Origin: JAYSFC01 sp041913505
GTDB lineage: Bacteria > Pseudomonadota > Gammaproteobacteria > Burkholderiales > Burkholderiaceae_C
Direction: 5' to 3'
DNA length: 56,346 bases
NCBI GenBank assembly: GCA_041913505.1
Contig: JAYSFC010000005.1
Span: 1-56,346 of the forward strand
The notes beneath the pieces were generated by a model. That model had not been told where the DNA came from. It saw only the letters and a list, made by a program, of their open reading frames with translations, and made no database searches. The position numbers and the translations under genes were made by a program. This document shows, one piece after another, positions 29,840-39,700 of this stretch (positions within the stretch are counted from its first letter, which is position 1; each line of letters opens with the position of its first letter).

Positions 29840-29939
29840 GCGAGGGCTGCCGCGCAAGGGCCGCCCCGCCGCGCTGGCGGCGTCCTCCTTCCCGCGCGAA
29901 GCGTGAGAGAAGGGGGAGGCGACGAAGTCGCTCAGGGGG
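29840..29939. repeat. GC-rich intergenic repeat-like element with hairpins
   Basis: The gap between prpF and the lyase gene holds two clear stem-loops: GCGAC-GAA-GTCGC (29919-29931) directly at the prpF stop codon, and GCCGC-GCTG-GCGGC (29868-29881). It has the look of a dispersed Comamonadaceae intergenic repeat I recall from related genomes; only one copy is in this window. The TGA stop of prpF is at its edge. Confidence 0.4.
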
Positions 29940-31101
29940 TTGCCGGTACTCTCACCCAGCCCTCCATCAGGATGCGGGCGCTGCGGCTCATGAGGGCCTT
30001 GGTGACTTGCCACTGGCCGTCGATCTGCGCGGCCTCGGCCCCCACGCGCAGCGTGCCCGACGGGTGGCCGAACACCACCGCGTTGCGCGTGCCGCCGCCG
30101 GCCGCCTGGTTGACCAGTGTGCCGGGGATGGCGGCCGCCGTGCCGATGGCGACGGCCGCCGTGCCCATCATGGCGTGGTGCAGCCGGCCCATGGACAGGG
30201 CGCGCACCAGAAGATGCACATCGGCGGCTTCGATGCGCTTGCCGCTTGACGCGGTGTAGCCCGCGGGCGGAGCGACGAACGCGATTTTGGGCGTGTGCTG
30301 GCGCTGCGCCGCCTCGGCTGCGGTGGCGATCAGCCCCATGCGCACCGCGCCGTGCGCGCGGATGGCCTCGAAGCGCGCGAGTGCGGCGGGGTCTTCGTTG
30401 ACGTCGCCCTGCAGCTCGGTGCCGGTGCAGCCGACGTCGCGGGCGTTCAGGAAGATGGTGGGAATGCCCGCGTTGATGAGCGTGGCCTCGAAGCGGCCAA
30501 CGCCGGGCACGTCAAGCCAGTCCACCACGCGGCCGGTGGGGAACATCGCGCCGCCCTCGGCGGCGGGGGCCATGAACTCCAGCGGCACCTCGGCGGCAGG
30601 GAAGGCCACGCCGTCCAGCATGAAATCGCCCGCCTCCTGGACCTGGCCGTGGGCTACGGGCACGTGCGCCACGATGGTCTTGCCGATGTTGGCTTGCCAG
30701 ATGCGCACGGCCACGCTGCCGTGCTCGGGGATGCGTGCCGGGTCGATCAGGCCCATGTGGATGGCGCACGGCCCCACGGCGGCCGAGAGGTTGCCGCAGT
30801 TGCCGCTCCAGTCCACAAAGGGCTGGTCAATGGATGCCTGGCCAAACAGGTAATCCACGTCGTGCCCCGGGCGGGTGCTGCGGCTCAGGATCACGGCCTT
30901 GCTGGTGCTGGACGATGCGTTGCCCAGGCCGTCGATCTGCTTGCCATACGGGTCGGGGCTGCCCAGCACGCGCAGCAGCAGCGCGTCGCGCGCGGGGCCG
31001 GGGTGGCGGGCGGCCTCGGGCAGGTCTTGCAGGTGGAAGAACACGCCCTTGCTGGTGCCGCCGCGCATGTAGAGGGCGGGAATCCTGGTTTGCGGTGCCA
31101 T
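29932..31101 (-). CDS. prpF: 2-methylaconitate cis-trans isomerase
   Basis: A 389-residue PrpF-family isomerase that acts with AcnD in the alternative 2-methylcitrate route. Motifs include ALYMRGGTSKGVFF at the N-terminus, IDGLGNASSSTSKAVI, DWSGNCGNLSAAVGP (conserved Cys and Asn) and GRLHHAMMGTAAV. The ATG at 31101 is preferred because the family starts just before IPALYMRGG. An ATG at 31122 would overlap the acnD stop by 11 bases. Either way the gene is tightly coupled to acnD. Confidence 0.95.
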   Translation of the reverse strand: MAPQTRIPALYMRGGTSKGVFFHLQDLPEAARHPGPARDALLLRVLGSPDPYGKQIDGLGNASSSTSKAVILSRSTRPGHDVDYLFGQASIDQPFVDWSGNCGNLSAAVGPCAIHMGLIDPARIPEHGSVAVRIWQANIGKTIVAHVPVAHGQVQEAGDFMLDGVAFPAAEVPLEFMAPAAEGGAMFPTGRVVDWLDVPGVGRFEATLINAGIPTIFLNARDVGCTGTELQGDVNEDPAALARFEAIRAHGAVRMGLIATAAEAAQRQHTPKIAFVAPPAGYTASSGKRIEAADVHLLVRALSMGRLHHAMMGTAAVAIGTAAAIPGTLVNQAAGGGTRNAVVFGHPSGTLRVGAEAAQIDGQWQVTKALMSRSARILMEGWVRVPATP

Positions 31102-31111
31102 GGCTTTCACT

Positions 31112-33745
31112 TCAGTTTTCATAGCTGACAGCGCTTGCTGGTGGGGCGCTGGAGGCTGATTTGGCCAAAAAATCCTGCGCAAAGCGCTGCAGCACACCGC
31201 CCGCTTCGTACACCGAGGCTTCCTCGGCGGTGTCGAGCCGGCATTGCACGGGCACCTGCAGCACTTCGCCATTCTTGCGGCGCACGATGAGCGACAGCAC
31301 GGCGCGCGGCTGCAGTGCGCCCGCCACGTCGAAGGTTTCGGTGCCGTCGAGCTGCAGGGTGTGGCGGGTGGTGCCGGGCTGGAATTCGAGCGGCAGCACG
31401 CCCATGCCGATGAGGTTGGTGCGGTGGATGCGCTCGAAGCCCTCGGCCACCACCACCTCCACGCCCGCCAGGCGCACGCCCTTGGCGGCCCAGTCGCGGC
31501 TGGAGCCCTGGCCGTAGTCGGCACCGGCAATGATGATGAGCGGCTGCCGGCGGTGCAGGTAGGTCTCGATGGCCTCCCACATGCGCACCACGCGGCCCTC
31601 GGGTTCGATGCGCGCGAGCGAGCCGCGCTGGCCGGCCATTTCATTGACGAGCTGCGGGTTGGCAAAGGTGGCGCGCATGGCCGTAAGGTGGTCGCCCCGG
31701 TGTGTGGCGTAGGAGTTGAAGTCCTCCTCGGGCAGGCCCATCCTGGCCAGGTATTCGCCCGCCGCGCTGCCGGGCAGGATGGCGTTGGACGGCGAGAGGT
31801 GGTCGGTGGTGATGTTGTCGCCCAGGAGGGCCAGCGGGCGCATGCCGCGCAGCGTGCGCGGGTGGGCCGCCAACGCGCCCACGCCTTCCGTGTCCCAATA
31901 TGGCGGGCGGCGGATGTAGGTGGACTGCGGGCGCCAGTCGTACTGCGGCGCGGCGCGTTCGCCATCGTCCTTGCGCAGGGCGAACATGGGCTCATAGACG
32001 GCGCGGAACTGTTCCGGCCTGACGGCCTGGGCCACCAGGGTGTCGATCTCCTCGTCGCTGGGCCAGAGGTCCTTCAGGCGGATTGGCTTGTCATCCACGA
32101 CTGCGAGCACGTCGTTCTCGATGTCGAAGCGCACCGTGCCCGCCAGCGCATAGGCCACCACCAGCGGCGGCGAGGCCAGGAACGCCTGCTTGGCATAGGG
32201 GTGGATGCGCCCGTCGAAGTTACGGTTGCCCGAGAGCACGGCCGTGGCGTACAGGTCGCGGTCGATGATCTCCTGCTGGATGGCGGGGTCGAGCGCGCCG
32301 CTCATGCCGTTGCAGGTGGTGCAGGCAAAGCCCACGATGCCAAAGCCCAGCGCCTCCAAATCCTGCAGCAGGCCGGCCTCCTGCAGGTACAGCTCCACGG
32401 CCTTGGAGCCGGGGGCGAGGGAGGTTTTGACCCAGGGCTGGCGGTTCAGGCCCAGGCGGCGGGCGTTGCGCGCCAGCAGGGCGGCGGCGATCACGTTGCG
32501 CGGGTTGCTGGTGTTGGTGCAGCTGGTGATGGCGGCGATGACCACGGCGCCGTCGGGCATCGTGCCTGCGCCGGGCGCGGGCATGCTCCACGGGCCGGCA
32601 ATGCCCTTGGCCGCCAGATCGCGCGTGGCCACGCGGGCGTGCGGGTTGGAGGGGCCGGCCAGGTTGCGCTCCACGCGGGAGAGGTCGAACTCCAGCGTGC
32701 GCTCGTACACGGCTTCGTGCAGCGTGTCGGCCCACAGACCTGCCGTCTTGGCATAGGTTTCGACGAGCTGCACCTGGCTGGCGGCGCGGCCGGTGAGGCG
32801 CAGGTAGTCCAGCGTCTGCCCGTCGATGGCGAACAGCGCGGCGGTGGCGCCGTATTCGGGCGCCATGTTCGAGATGGTGGCGCGGTCGCCAATGGTGAGG
32901 CTGCGCGCGCCTTCGCCGTGGAACTCCAGGTAGGCGCCCACCACCTTGGCCTTGCGCAAGAACTCGGTCAGTGCCAGCACCACATCGGTGGCGGTGATGC
33001 CCGGTTGCCGCTGGCCTGTGAGCCTGACGCCCACGATCTCGGGCAGGCGCATCCAGGAGGCGCGGCCCAGCATCACGTTCTCGGCCTCCAGGCCGCCCAC
33101 GCCCACGGCGATCACGCCTAAAGCGTCAACGTGCGGCGTGTGGCTGTCGGTGCCCACGCAGGTGTCGGGGAAGGCCACGCCGTCCTGTACATAGACAACC
33201 GGGGACATCTTTTCGAGATTGATCTGGTGCATGATCCCGTTCCCCGCCGGGATCACATCGACGTTGGCAAAGGCCTTCTTCGTCCACTCGATGAAGTGGA
33301 AGCGGTCCTCGTTGCGGCGGTCCTCGATGGCACGGTTCTTGGCGAAGGCGTCGGGGTCGAAGCCGCCGCACTCCACGGCCAGCGAATGGTCCACGATGAG
33401 CTGCACCGGCACCACGGGGTTCACCTGCGCCGGGTCGCCGCCCTCGGCGGCGATGGCGTCGCGCAGGCCGGCCAGGTCCACCAGGGCCGTCTGGCCCAGG
33501 ATGTCGTGGCAGACCACGCGCGCCGGGTACCACGGAAAGTCGCGTTCACGCCTGCGCTCGATGAGCTGCAACAGGCACTCATCCACAAGGGCTGGATCGG
33601 CCTTGCGCACGATGTTCTCGGCATGCACGCGCGCGGTGTAGGGGAGCTGGGCCCAGGCGCCGGGTTGAAGGGCTTCGACGGCGGCCTGCGCGTCGAAGTA
33701 GTCCAGCGCGGCGCCGGGCAGGGGCTTGCGGAAAAGGGTGTTCAT
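31112..33745 (-). CDS. acnD: Fe/S-dependent 2-methylisocitrate dehydratase
   Basis: An 877-residue aconitase-family enzyme that dehydrates 2-methylcitrate. The 4Fe-4S cysteines are in ITSCTNTSNP and GFACTTCNGMSG. The substrate regions GTDSHTPHVDALGV and GSSRDWAAKGVRLAG are conserved. Together with prpF it identifies the AcnD/PrpF version of the methylcitrate cycle in place of PrpD. The last about 15 residues (after DFLAK, containing SSAPPASAV) are encoded by a dispersed repeat, so the original C-terminus was probably replaced. The start at 33745 is the first Met before the conserved FRKPLPG. Confidence 0.96.
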   Translation of the reverse strand: MNTLFRKPLPGAALDYFDAQAAVEALQPGAWAQLPYTARVHAENIVRKADPALVDECLLQLIERRRERDFPWYPARVVCHDILGQTALVDLAGLRDAIAAEGGDPAQVNPVVPVQLIVDHSLAVECGGFDPDAFAKNRAIEDRRNEDRFHFIEWTKKAFANVDVIPAGNGIMHQINLEKMSPVVYVQDGVAFPDTCVGTDSHTPHVDALGVIAVGVGGLEAENVMLGRASWMRLPEIVGVRLTGQRQPGITATDVVLALTEFLRKAKVVGAYLEFHGEGARSLTIGDRATISNMAPEYGATAALFAIDGQTLDYLRLTGRAASQVQLVETYAKTAGLWADTLHEAVYERTLEFDLSRVERNLAGPSNPHARVATRDLAAKGIAGPWSMPAPGAGTMPDGAVVIAAITSCTNTSNPRNVIAAALLARNARRLGLNRQPWVKTSLAPGSKAVELYLQEAGLLQDLEALGFGIVGFACTTCNGMSGALDPAIQQEIIDRDLYATAVLSGNRNFDGRIHPYAKQAFLASPPLVVAYALAGTVRFDIENDVLAVVDDKPIRLKDLWPSDEEIDTLVAQAVRPEQFRAVYEPMFALRKDDGERAAPQYDWRPQSTYIRRPPYWDTEGVGALAAHPRTLRGMRPLALLGDNITTDHLSPSNAILPGSAAGEYLARMGLPEEDFNSYATHRGDHLTAMRATFANPQLVNEMAGQRGSLARIEPEGRVVRMWEAIETYLHRRQPLIIIAGADYGQGSSRDWAAKGVRLAGVEVVVAEGFERIHRTNLIGMGVLPLEFQPGTTRHTLQLDGTETFDVAGALQPRAVLSLIVRRKNGEVLQVPVQCRLDTAEEASVYEAGGVLQRFAQDFLAKSASSAPPASAVSYEN
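31115..31166. repeat. Dispersed repeat copy forming the acnD 3' end
   Basis: On the plus strand the segment reads TTTTCATAGCTGACAGCGC, then GGGGCGCTGGAGGCTGATTT. Its core (ATAGCTG, AGCGCTTG, GCGCTGGAGGC) is the best-preserved copy of the repeat in the window. On the minus strand it supplies the final codons of acnD and the upstream ATG of prpF. Confidence 0.65.
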
Positions 33746-33815
33746 CGTTGGAGGGAGATGCGGCCTGCCAGCAGGGGCTGGCGGCACATTGTGTCGTTCG
33801 TTGTTCGGGGCGGGG

Positions 33816-34979
33816 TCAGCGGCGCTGGTCGATGGGCGTGAACACCTGGTCCTCGGGGCCGGTGTAGTGGGCGCTCGGGCGGATGATCTTGTTGTCGATG
33901 CGCTGCTCGATGATGTGCGCGGCCCAGCCGCTGGTGCGCGCGATCACGAACAGCGGCGTGAACATGGCCGTGGGCACGCCCATCATGTGGTAGCTCACGG
34001 CGCTGAACCAATCGAGGTTGGGGAACATCTTCTTCGCGTCCCACATCACCGACTCCAGCCGCTCGGCGATGTCGAACATCTTGGTGTTGCCCGCTTCTTC
34101 GGACAGGCGCCGGGCCACGCCCTTGATGACGGCGTTGCGGGGGTCGCTCACGGTGTAGACCGGGTGGCCGAAGCCGATCACCACCTCCTTGCGCTCCACG
34201 CGGGCGCGGATGTCGGCCTCGGCCTCATCGGGCGAGTCGTAGCGTTTCTGGACCTCGAAGGCCACCTCGTTCGCGCCGCCGTGCTTGGGTCCGCGCAGCG
34301 CGCCGATGGCACCCGTGATGCACGAGTACACGTCGCTGCCCGTGCCCGCCACCACGCGGGCCGTGAAGGTGGAGGCGTTGAACTCGTGCTCGGCGTACAG
34401 GTTCAGCGAGGTGTGCATCGCGCGCTCCCAGGCCGCGCTGGGCTTGGTGCCGTGCAGCAGGTGCAGAAAGTGCGCGCCGATGGATTCGTCGTCGGTCTCG
34501 ACCTCGATACGCTTGCCCTGCGTGCTCCAGTGGTACCAGTACAGCAGCATGGAGCCGAGCGAGGCCATGAGGCGGTCGGCGATGTCGCGGCTGCCCGCCG
34601 TGTTGTGGTCGTCCTTTTCGGGCAGCACGCAGCCCAGGGCCGAGACACCGGTGCGCATCACGTCCATGGGGTGGGCGCCTGCGGGCAGCTTCTCCAACGC
34701 CTCCTTCACGCTCGCGGGCAGGCCGCGCAGGGCCTTGAGGCGTGCCTTGTACGCTTTGAGTTCGGCGCGCGTGGGCAGCTTGCCATGCACCAGCAGGTGG
34801 GCGATTTCCTCGAATTCGCACATCTCGGCGATGTCAAGGATGTCGTAGCCGCGGTAGTGCAGGTCGTTGCCCGTGCGGCCCACGGTGCACAGGGCCGTGG
34901 TGCCGGCCGTCACGCCCGACAGGGCCACGGATTTCTTGGGCTTGGGGCCCGTTGCGGTTGCGGTGTCGCTCATGCGCAT
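33816..34979 (-). CDS. prpC: 2-methylcitrate synthase
   Basis: A 387-residue citrate-synthase-family enzyme that condenses propionyl-CoA with oxaloacetate. Catalytic regions are GPKHGGANEVAFE (His), VIGFGHPVYTVSDPR (His) and the TPLFVIARTSGWAAH region (carboxylate binding). The N-terminal KKSVALSGVTAGTTALCTVG and GNDLHYRGYDILD are typical of PrpC. The ATG at 34979 has GGAG five bases upstream, and a second ATG lies two codons later. It is the first gene of the prp unit, divergent to the ScfR-like regulator. Confidence 0.95.
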   Translation of the reverse strand: MRMSDTATATGPKPKKSVALSGVTAGTTALCTVGRTGNDLHYRGYDILDIAEMCEFEEIAHLLVHGKLPTRAELKAYKARLKALRGLPASVKEALEKLPAGAHPMDVMRTGVSALGCVLPEKDDHNTAGSRDIADRLMASLGSMLLYWYHWSTQGKRIEVETDDESIGAHFLHLLHGTKPSAAWERAMHTSLNLYAEHEFNASTFTARVVAGTGSDVYSCITGAIGALRGPKHGGANEVAFEVQKRYDSPDEAEADIRARVERKEVVIGFGHPVYTVSDPRNAVIKGVARRLSEEAGNTKMFDIAERLESVMWDAKKMFPNLDWFSAVSYHMMGVPTAMFTPLFVIARTSGWAAHIIEQRIDNKIIRPSAHYTGPEDQVFTPIDQRR

Positions 34980-35029
34980 GGTGTCTCCGGTAGGGATAAA
35001 AGGGAGCGGGTTGCTCGCTTGGTGCATGA

Positions 35030-35120
35030 TTCGCAATGTACGCAGAGGCCTTTTCCTCGGAAAGCCCTGAATTTGCGAATGATTGCGAAATCATTCATCG
35101 GTGTTTGCGAAGCTTGCGAA
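35030..35120. promoter_or_regulatory. Cluster of five TTGCGAA motifs between prpC and its regulator
   Basis: TTGCGAA occurs at 35030-35036 (as TTCGCAA), 35073-35079, 35083-35089, 35105-35111 and 35114-35120. The last four form two direct-repeat pairs, with starts 10 and 9 bases apart (about one helical turn). Such repeats are expected for operators of the RamB/ScfR family, whose known sites contain TTTGCAAA-like sequences. All lie in the 161-base spacer shared by prpC and the regulator. Confidence 0.7.
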
Positions 35121-35140
35121 TCAATCTATCCCTTGATCCG

Positions 35141-36574
35141 ATGAGAAAAACCTTCATGGGCGTGCGCTTGCGCCGCCTGCGCGAAGAGCGCGGCATGACC
35201 CAGGTGGCGCTGGCGCGCGCGCTGGAGCTGTCGGCCAGCTACCTGAACCAGATCGAGCAGAACCAGCGGCCGCTCACCGTGCCCGTGCTGCTCAAGATCA
35301 ACGCCGTGTTCGGCGTGGACGTGCAGCGCTTCTCCGACGACGACGAGGCGCGCCTGATCGCGGGGCTGCGCGAGGTGCTCGCAGACCGCCCCGTGGCGGG
35401 CGAGGGTGAGTCCGTCTCGCTGGCGGAAATCCGTGAGCTTGCGGCCAACATGCCAGCTGTGGCGCGCACGCTGCTCTCGCTGCACCGGGGGCGGCGCGAG
35501 GCGCTGGAACGCCTCGCCGCCATCGCCGCGCAATACGGCGACGAACGCGGTGGCCCCGCATTGAGCGCGGCACAGCCCATGGCTTACGAAGAGGTGCGCG
35601 ATTTCTTCTTTGCCCGCCACAACCACATTGCCGAACTCGACAACGCCGCCGAGCGCCTGGCGGTGCAGTGGGCACTGGAGCCCGGCCGTGCCGAGGAGGG
35701 GCTGGCGCGGCACCTGGCCGAGGCGCATGGCGTGCGCATCGCGGCCGCGCCGGAGGCGCCGGGCGGCGCTTCACGCCAATACGACCCCGCAACGCGCGTG
35801 CTGCGGCTCGCGGGCGGGCTGGAGCCGGGGCAGCGCGCGTTCCAGATGGCCACGCAGCTCGCCTTCCTGGAGATGGGGTCCGAGCTGCAGCGGCTGGCCG
35901 ACGGCGCCGGCCTGTCGAGCGACCAGGCGCGGGCGCTGGCGCGCATCGGCCTGGCGAACTACTTTGCGGGTGCGTTGCTGCTGCCCTACACCGACTTCCT
36001 GCGTGCGGCCGAGGCGCTGGGCTACGACATCGACCAACTGGGCCACCGCTTCGGTGTGGGCTTCGAGACGGTGTGCCACCGCTTGTCCACGTTGCAGCGG
36101 CCCGAGGCGCGCGGCGTGCCGTTCTTCTTCATTCGCGTGGACCGCGCGGGCAACATCTCCAAGCGCCAATCGGCCACGCATTTCCATTTCAGCAAGATCG
36201 GCGGCACCTGCCCGCTGTGGAACGTGTACGAGGCGTTCGCGCAGCCCGGGCGCATCGTGCGCCAGCTCGCGCGCATGCCCGATGGGCGGGTCTACCTGTG
36301 GGTGGCGCGCACGGTATCGCGCAGTGCGGGCGGCTGGGGAGCGCCCGAGAAGACCTTCTCGGTGGCGTTGGGCTGCGATGTGCGCCACGCGCCGCAGCTC
36401 GTGTACGCCAAGGGGCTGGATCTGGCCGACCCCGACGTGCCCGTGCCCATCGGCATGGGCTGCAAGGTCTGCGAGCGCGAGGCCTGCGCACAGCGGGCGT
36501 TTCCGGCCATTGGCCGCGTGCTCGACGTGAGCGACAACCGCAGCCGCTTCGCGCCGTATTCCGTCGCAGGGTGA
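35141..36574 (+). CDS. ScfR/RamB-like short-chain fatty acyl regulator
   Basis: A 477-residue regulator. An XRE-type helix-turn-helix is at residues about 7-62 (LRRLREERGMTQVALARALE, LSASYLNQIEQNQRPLTV). An IrrE/M78-like domain covers about 190-300, and a C-terminal DUF2083 (short-chain fatty acyl sensing) domain holds SATHFHFSKIGGTCPLWN and the cysteine-rich GMGCKVCEREACAQ. The frame is open upstream, but the ATG at 35141 starts at the conserved domain. It is divergent to prpC, so control of propionate catabolism is very likely. The usual sigma-54 type PrpR of enterics is absent. Confidence 0.92.
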   Translation: MRKTFMGVRLRRLREERGMTQVALARALELSASYLNQIEQNQRPLTVPVLLKINAVFGVDVQRFSDDDEARLIAGLREVLADRPVAGEGESVSLAEIRELAANMPAVARTLLSLHRGRREALERLAAIAAQYGDERGGPALSAAQPMAYEEVRDFFFARHNHIAELDNAAERLAVQWALEPGRAEEGLARHLAEAHGVRIAAAPEAPGGASRQYDPATRVLRLAGGLEPGQRAFQMATQLAFLEMGSELQRLADGAGLSSDQARALARIGLANYFAGALLLPYTDFLRAAEALGYDIDQLGHRFGVGFETVCHRLSTLQRPEARGVPFFFIRVDRAGNISKRQSATHFHFSKIGGTCPLWNVYEAFAQPGRIVRQLARMPDGRVYLWVARTVSRSAGGWGAPEKTFSVALGCDVRHAPQLVYAKGLDLADPDVPVPIGMGCKVCEREACAQRAFPAIGRVLDVSDNRSRFAPYSVAG

Positions 36575-36784
36575 AATGCACGCTCTTTTTTCTATAGCAT
36601 TGCGATGCCGGTGGTAAAGGGCGTCGGCGTGCTTTGCGGCTTTTTTTCCACAAAGCCACAATTTGCGCCGGGTTGGGATGGCCCGCTTGCAAACGCCGCT
36701 ATGCTCGAAACCATGTGCCCGCCCTGCGCGGGCGGATGCCCGCCTTCTGGCGCATAACACACTCCAACACCTGTTACCCCCTTC

Positions 36785-39700
36785 ATGACGGCACTCCTTT
36801 CACTGCGCACGCTCCGGCACTGGGTGCCAGGCCTCGTGGTTGCCGTGGCGGGGTTGGCGGCCAGCGCCTGGCTGGTGCGGCAGCAGGAGGCGGTGGGCGA
36901 AGCGATCGCCAAGGCGCGTTTCGAAGACGAGGCGCGCGCCTCGGCCGACGCGATCTCGCAGCGCATCACGGCCTACACCGAGATCGTGTCGGGCCTGCGC
37001 GATCTGTTCCTCGTCAACCCAGCGCTGAGCCAGGCGGAGTTCGACCGCGTGGTCGCTGCGCGCGAGTTGCAGCACCGCTACCCTGAGATCAAAAACCTGT
37101 CGTTCGTGCGCTGGGTGCCGGCAGCCGATCTGCCTGCATTCGAAGCCCGCCTGCGCGCCGATGCGCAGCGCGAGCACAGGGACACGGCCAACCTCATCCA
37201 CCCGAGGTCCGAGCAGTCGGACTACTACATCACCCAATACGTCTGGCCGGCCCTGGGGAACGAGGGCATCCAGGGCCTCGAGATCTCCTCCCAGCCCAAC
37301 AACCTGGCTGCACTGCTGGCGGGCCGTGCCACGGGGCAACCGGCGGTGTCGGCTCCGTTCGATCTGCTGCAGGAGCGCGATCGGCGTGCGGGCTTCGTAC
37401 TGCGCGTCCCGGTATTCGTGGCCGATGGCTCGGGCGAGCCGCACGGCCGTTTCATCGGCGCGGTGGCGGCCTCGGTGCATGCGGGCAATATGCTGCGCAC
37501 GGTGGAATTGTATGGCTTCCTGCGCGACATGGCGCTGCGCGTGGAGGACGTGGGTTCCGTGGAAGACATCGGCGCGGTCGACCGGCCCGTGCTGCTGGCG
37601 GCAACCTCCACGGCGCAGCCCGCCGCACACGCGCTGCAAGAGGTGCGCGAGCTGCAGGTGCATGACCGGCGCTGGCGCCTCACGCTCTCGGCCACCACAT
37701 CGCTGTTGTCGCAGGCAGAGCGCCTGCTGCCCTGGTGGATCGGTGGCGGCGCTGCGGTCACGACACTGCTGCTGGCGGCCCTGGTCACGTTGCTGTCGCG
37801 CCAGCGCGCGCTGGCATTGACCGAGGCCCAGGCTTCGCAAGAGGCACTGCTGAAAAGCGAGGAGCGCTTTCGCGCCCTGTTCAACCAGGCTGCCGTGGGC
37901 GTGGCTCAAATCCATACGCCCACGGGCCGCTTCGTGCGGGCGAACCAGAAGTATTGCAGCATCTTGGGCTACACGGCCGACGAGCTGCTGCTGTTGGACT
38001 TCCAGTCCCTGAGCTATCCGGGCGAGTTTGCCGAGGACCTGGCGCAGATGGAGCGCCTCAAGGCCGGGGAAATCGCCGAGTTCCACCTCGAAAAGCGCGT
38101 GCTGCGCAAGGACCGCCAGGCGATCTGGGTAGACCTCACGGTCTCGCCCATGTGGCAGCCGGGCGAGGCGCCGAGCTACCACATCGGCGTGGTGCAGGAC
38201 ATCACCGAGCGCCGCCGCATGCAGGACGCGCTGCGCGACAACGAAATGCACCTGCGCGGCATCCTGGACCACCTGCCCGTGGGCGTGTGCCTGGTGCAGC
38301 ACGACGGGCGCATCACGTTCCGCAATGAGCGCTTCATGCAGATCTGCGGCTACTCCGAGCAGGATGTGCCCGATGCGGACGCCTGGTGGGCTCGGGCCTT
38401 TCCCGACGCCGAGCTGCGCGAGCGCACGCGCCGGCACTGGATGGCGGAGCGCGAGAAGGCGCGCGCGTGCGACGGCACCATCGCCGCGAGTGAAATCACG
38501 ATCCGCAGCGAGGACGGGCAGCGCCGCGTGATCGAGCTCGGGGGCGTGCTGCTGGGCGACAACCACCTCGTGACCATGGTGGACCTGAGCCAGCGCAAGG
38601 CCGCCGAGGAGGAGATCAAGTACCTCGCGTTCTACGATCTGCTGACCCGGCTGCCCAACCGCCGCCTGCTGCTCGACCGCCTGCAGCAGGCCGTGGCGGC
38701 CAGCGCACGGCGCCAGCGCTGCGGCGCGCTGCTCATGCTGGACCTGGACAACTTCAAGATGCTCAACGAGACGCGCGGCCACGACTGCGGCGACTCGCTG
38801 CTGCGCCAGGTGGCCCAGCGCCTGCGTGAGTGCACGCACGAGGACGACACGGTGGCGCGGCACGGCGGCGATGAATTCGTCGTGGTGCTCGAGGATCTTG
38901 CCGGCAGCCCCGAGGAGGCCGCTGCGCGCGCCGAGGAAACGGGCCAGAAAATCCTGGGCGCGTTGCGCGAGCCCTACCAGCTCGAAGGCGAGGCATACCA
39001 CACGACGGTGAGCATGGGGGCGGCGATCTTCCAGGGCCTCTCCGACAGCGTGGACGAGCTGCTCAAGCGTGCCGACCTCGCCATGTACCAGGCCAAGGCC
39101 GCGGGACGCAACTCGCTGCAGTTCTACGACCCCAACGTGCAGGCCGTGGTGCGCGCGCGCGCCGCGCTGGAGCTGGACATGCGCGCGGGCCTGGAGCAAG
39201 GCCAGTTTGAGCTGTTCTACCAGCCGCAGATGGACAATGGCCGCATCACGGGCTGCGAGGCGCTGCTGCGCTGGCACCACCCGCGCGACGGCTTCATCCC
39301 GCCGGCTTCGTTCGTGCCGCTGGCCGAGGACACGGGCCTGATCCTGCCGCTGGGCGAATGGGTGCTGCAGGCCGCGTGCCGCCAGCTCGCCGCCTGGGCG
39401 CAGGATGCGCGGCTCGCGCACCTGAGCCTGGCCGTGAACGTGAGCCCGCGCCAGTTCCACCAGGCGGGCTTCGTGCCCCAGGTGCTGGCCGCGCTCGCAG
39501 GCACGGGGGCCGATGCGCGCCGCCTCAAGCTCGAGCTCACCGAGGGGCTGCTGCTGGAGGACGTGGAGGACACGATCCAGAAAATGGTGCAGCTCAAAGG
39601 CTATGGCGTGGGCTTCTCGCTCGACGACTTCGGCACGGGCTACTCGTCGCTCGCCTACCTCAAGCGGCTGCCGCTCGACCAGCTCAAGATCGACCAGGGC

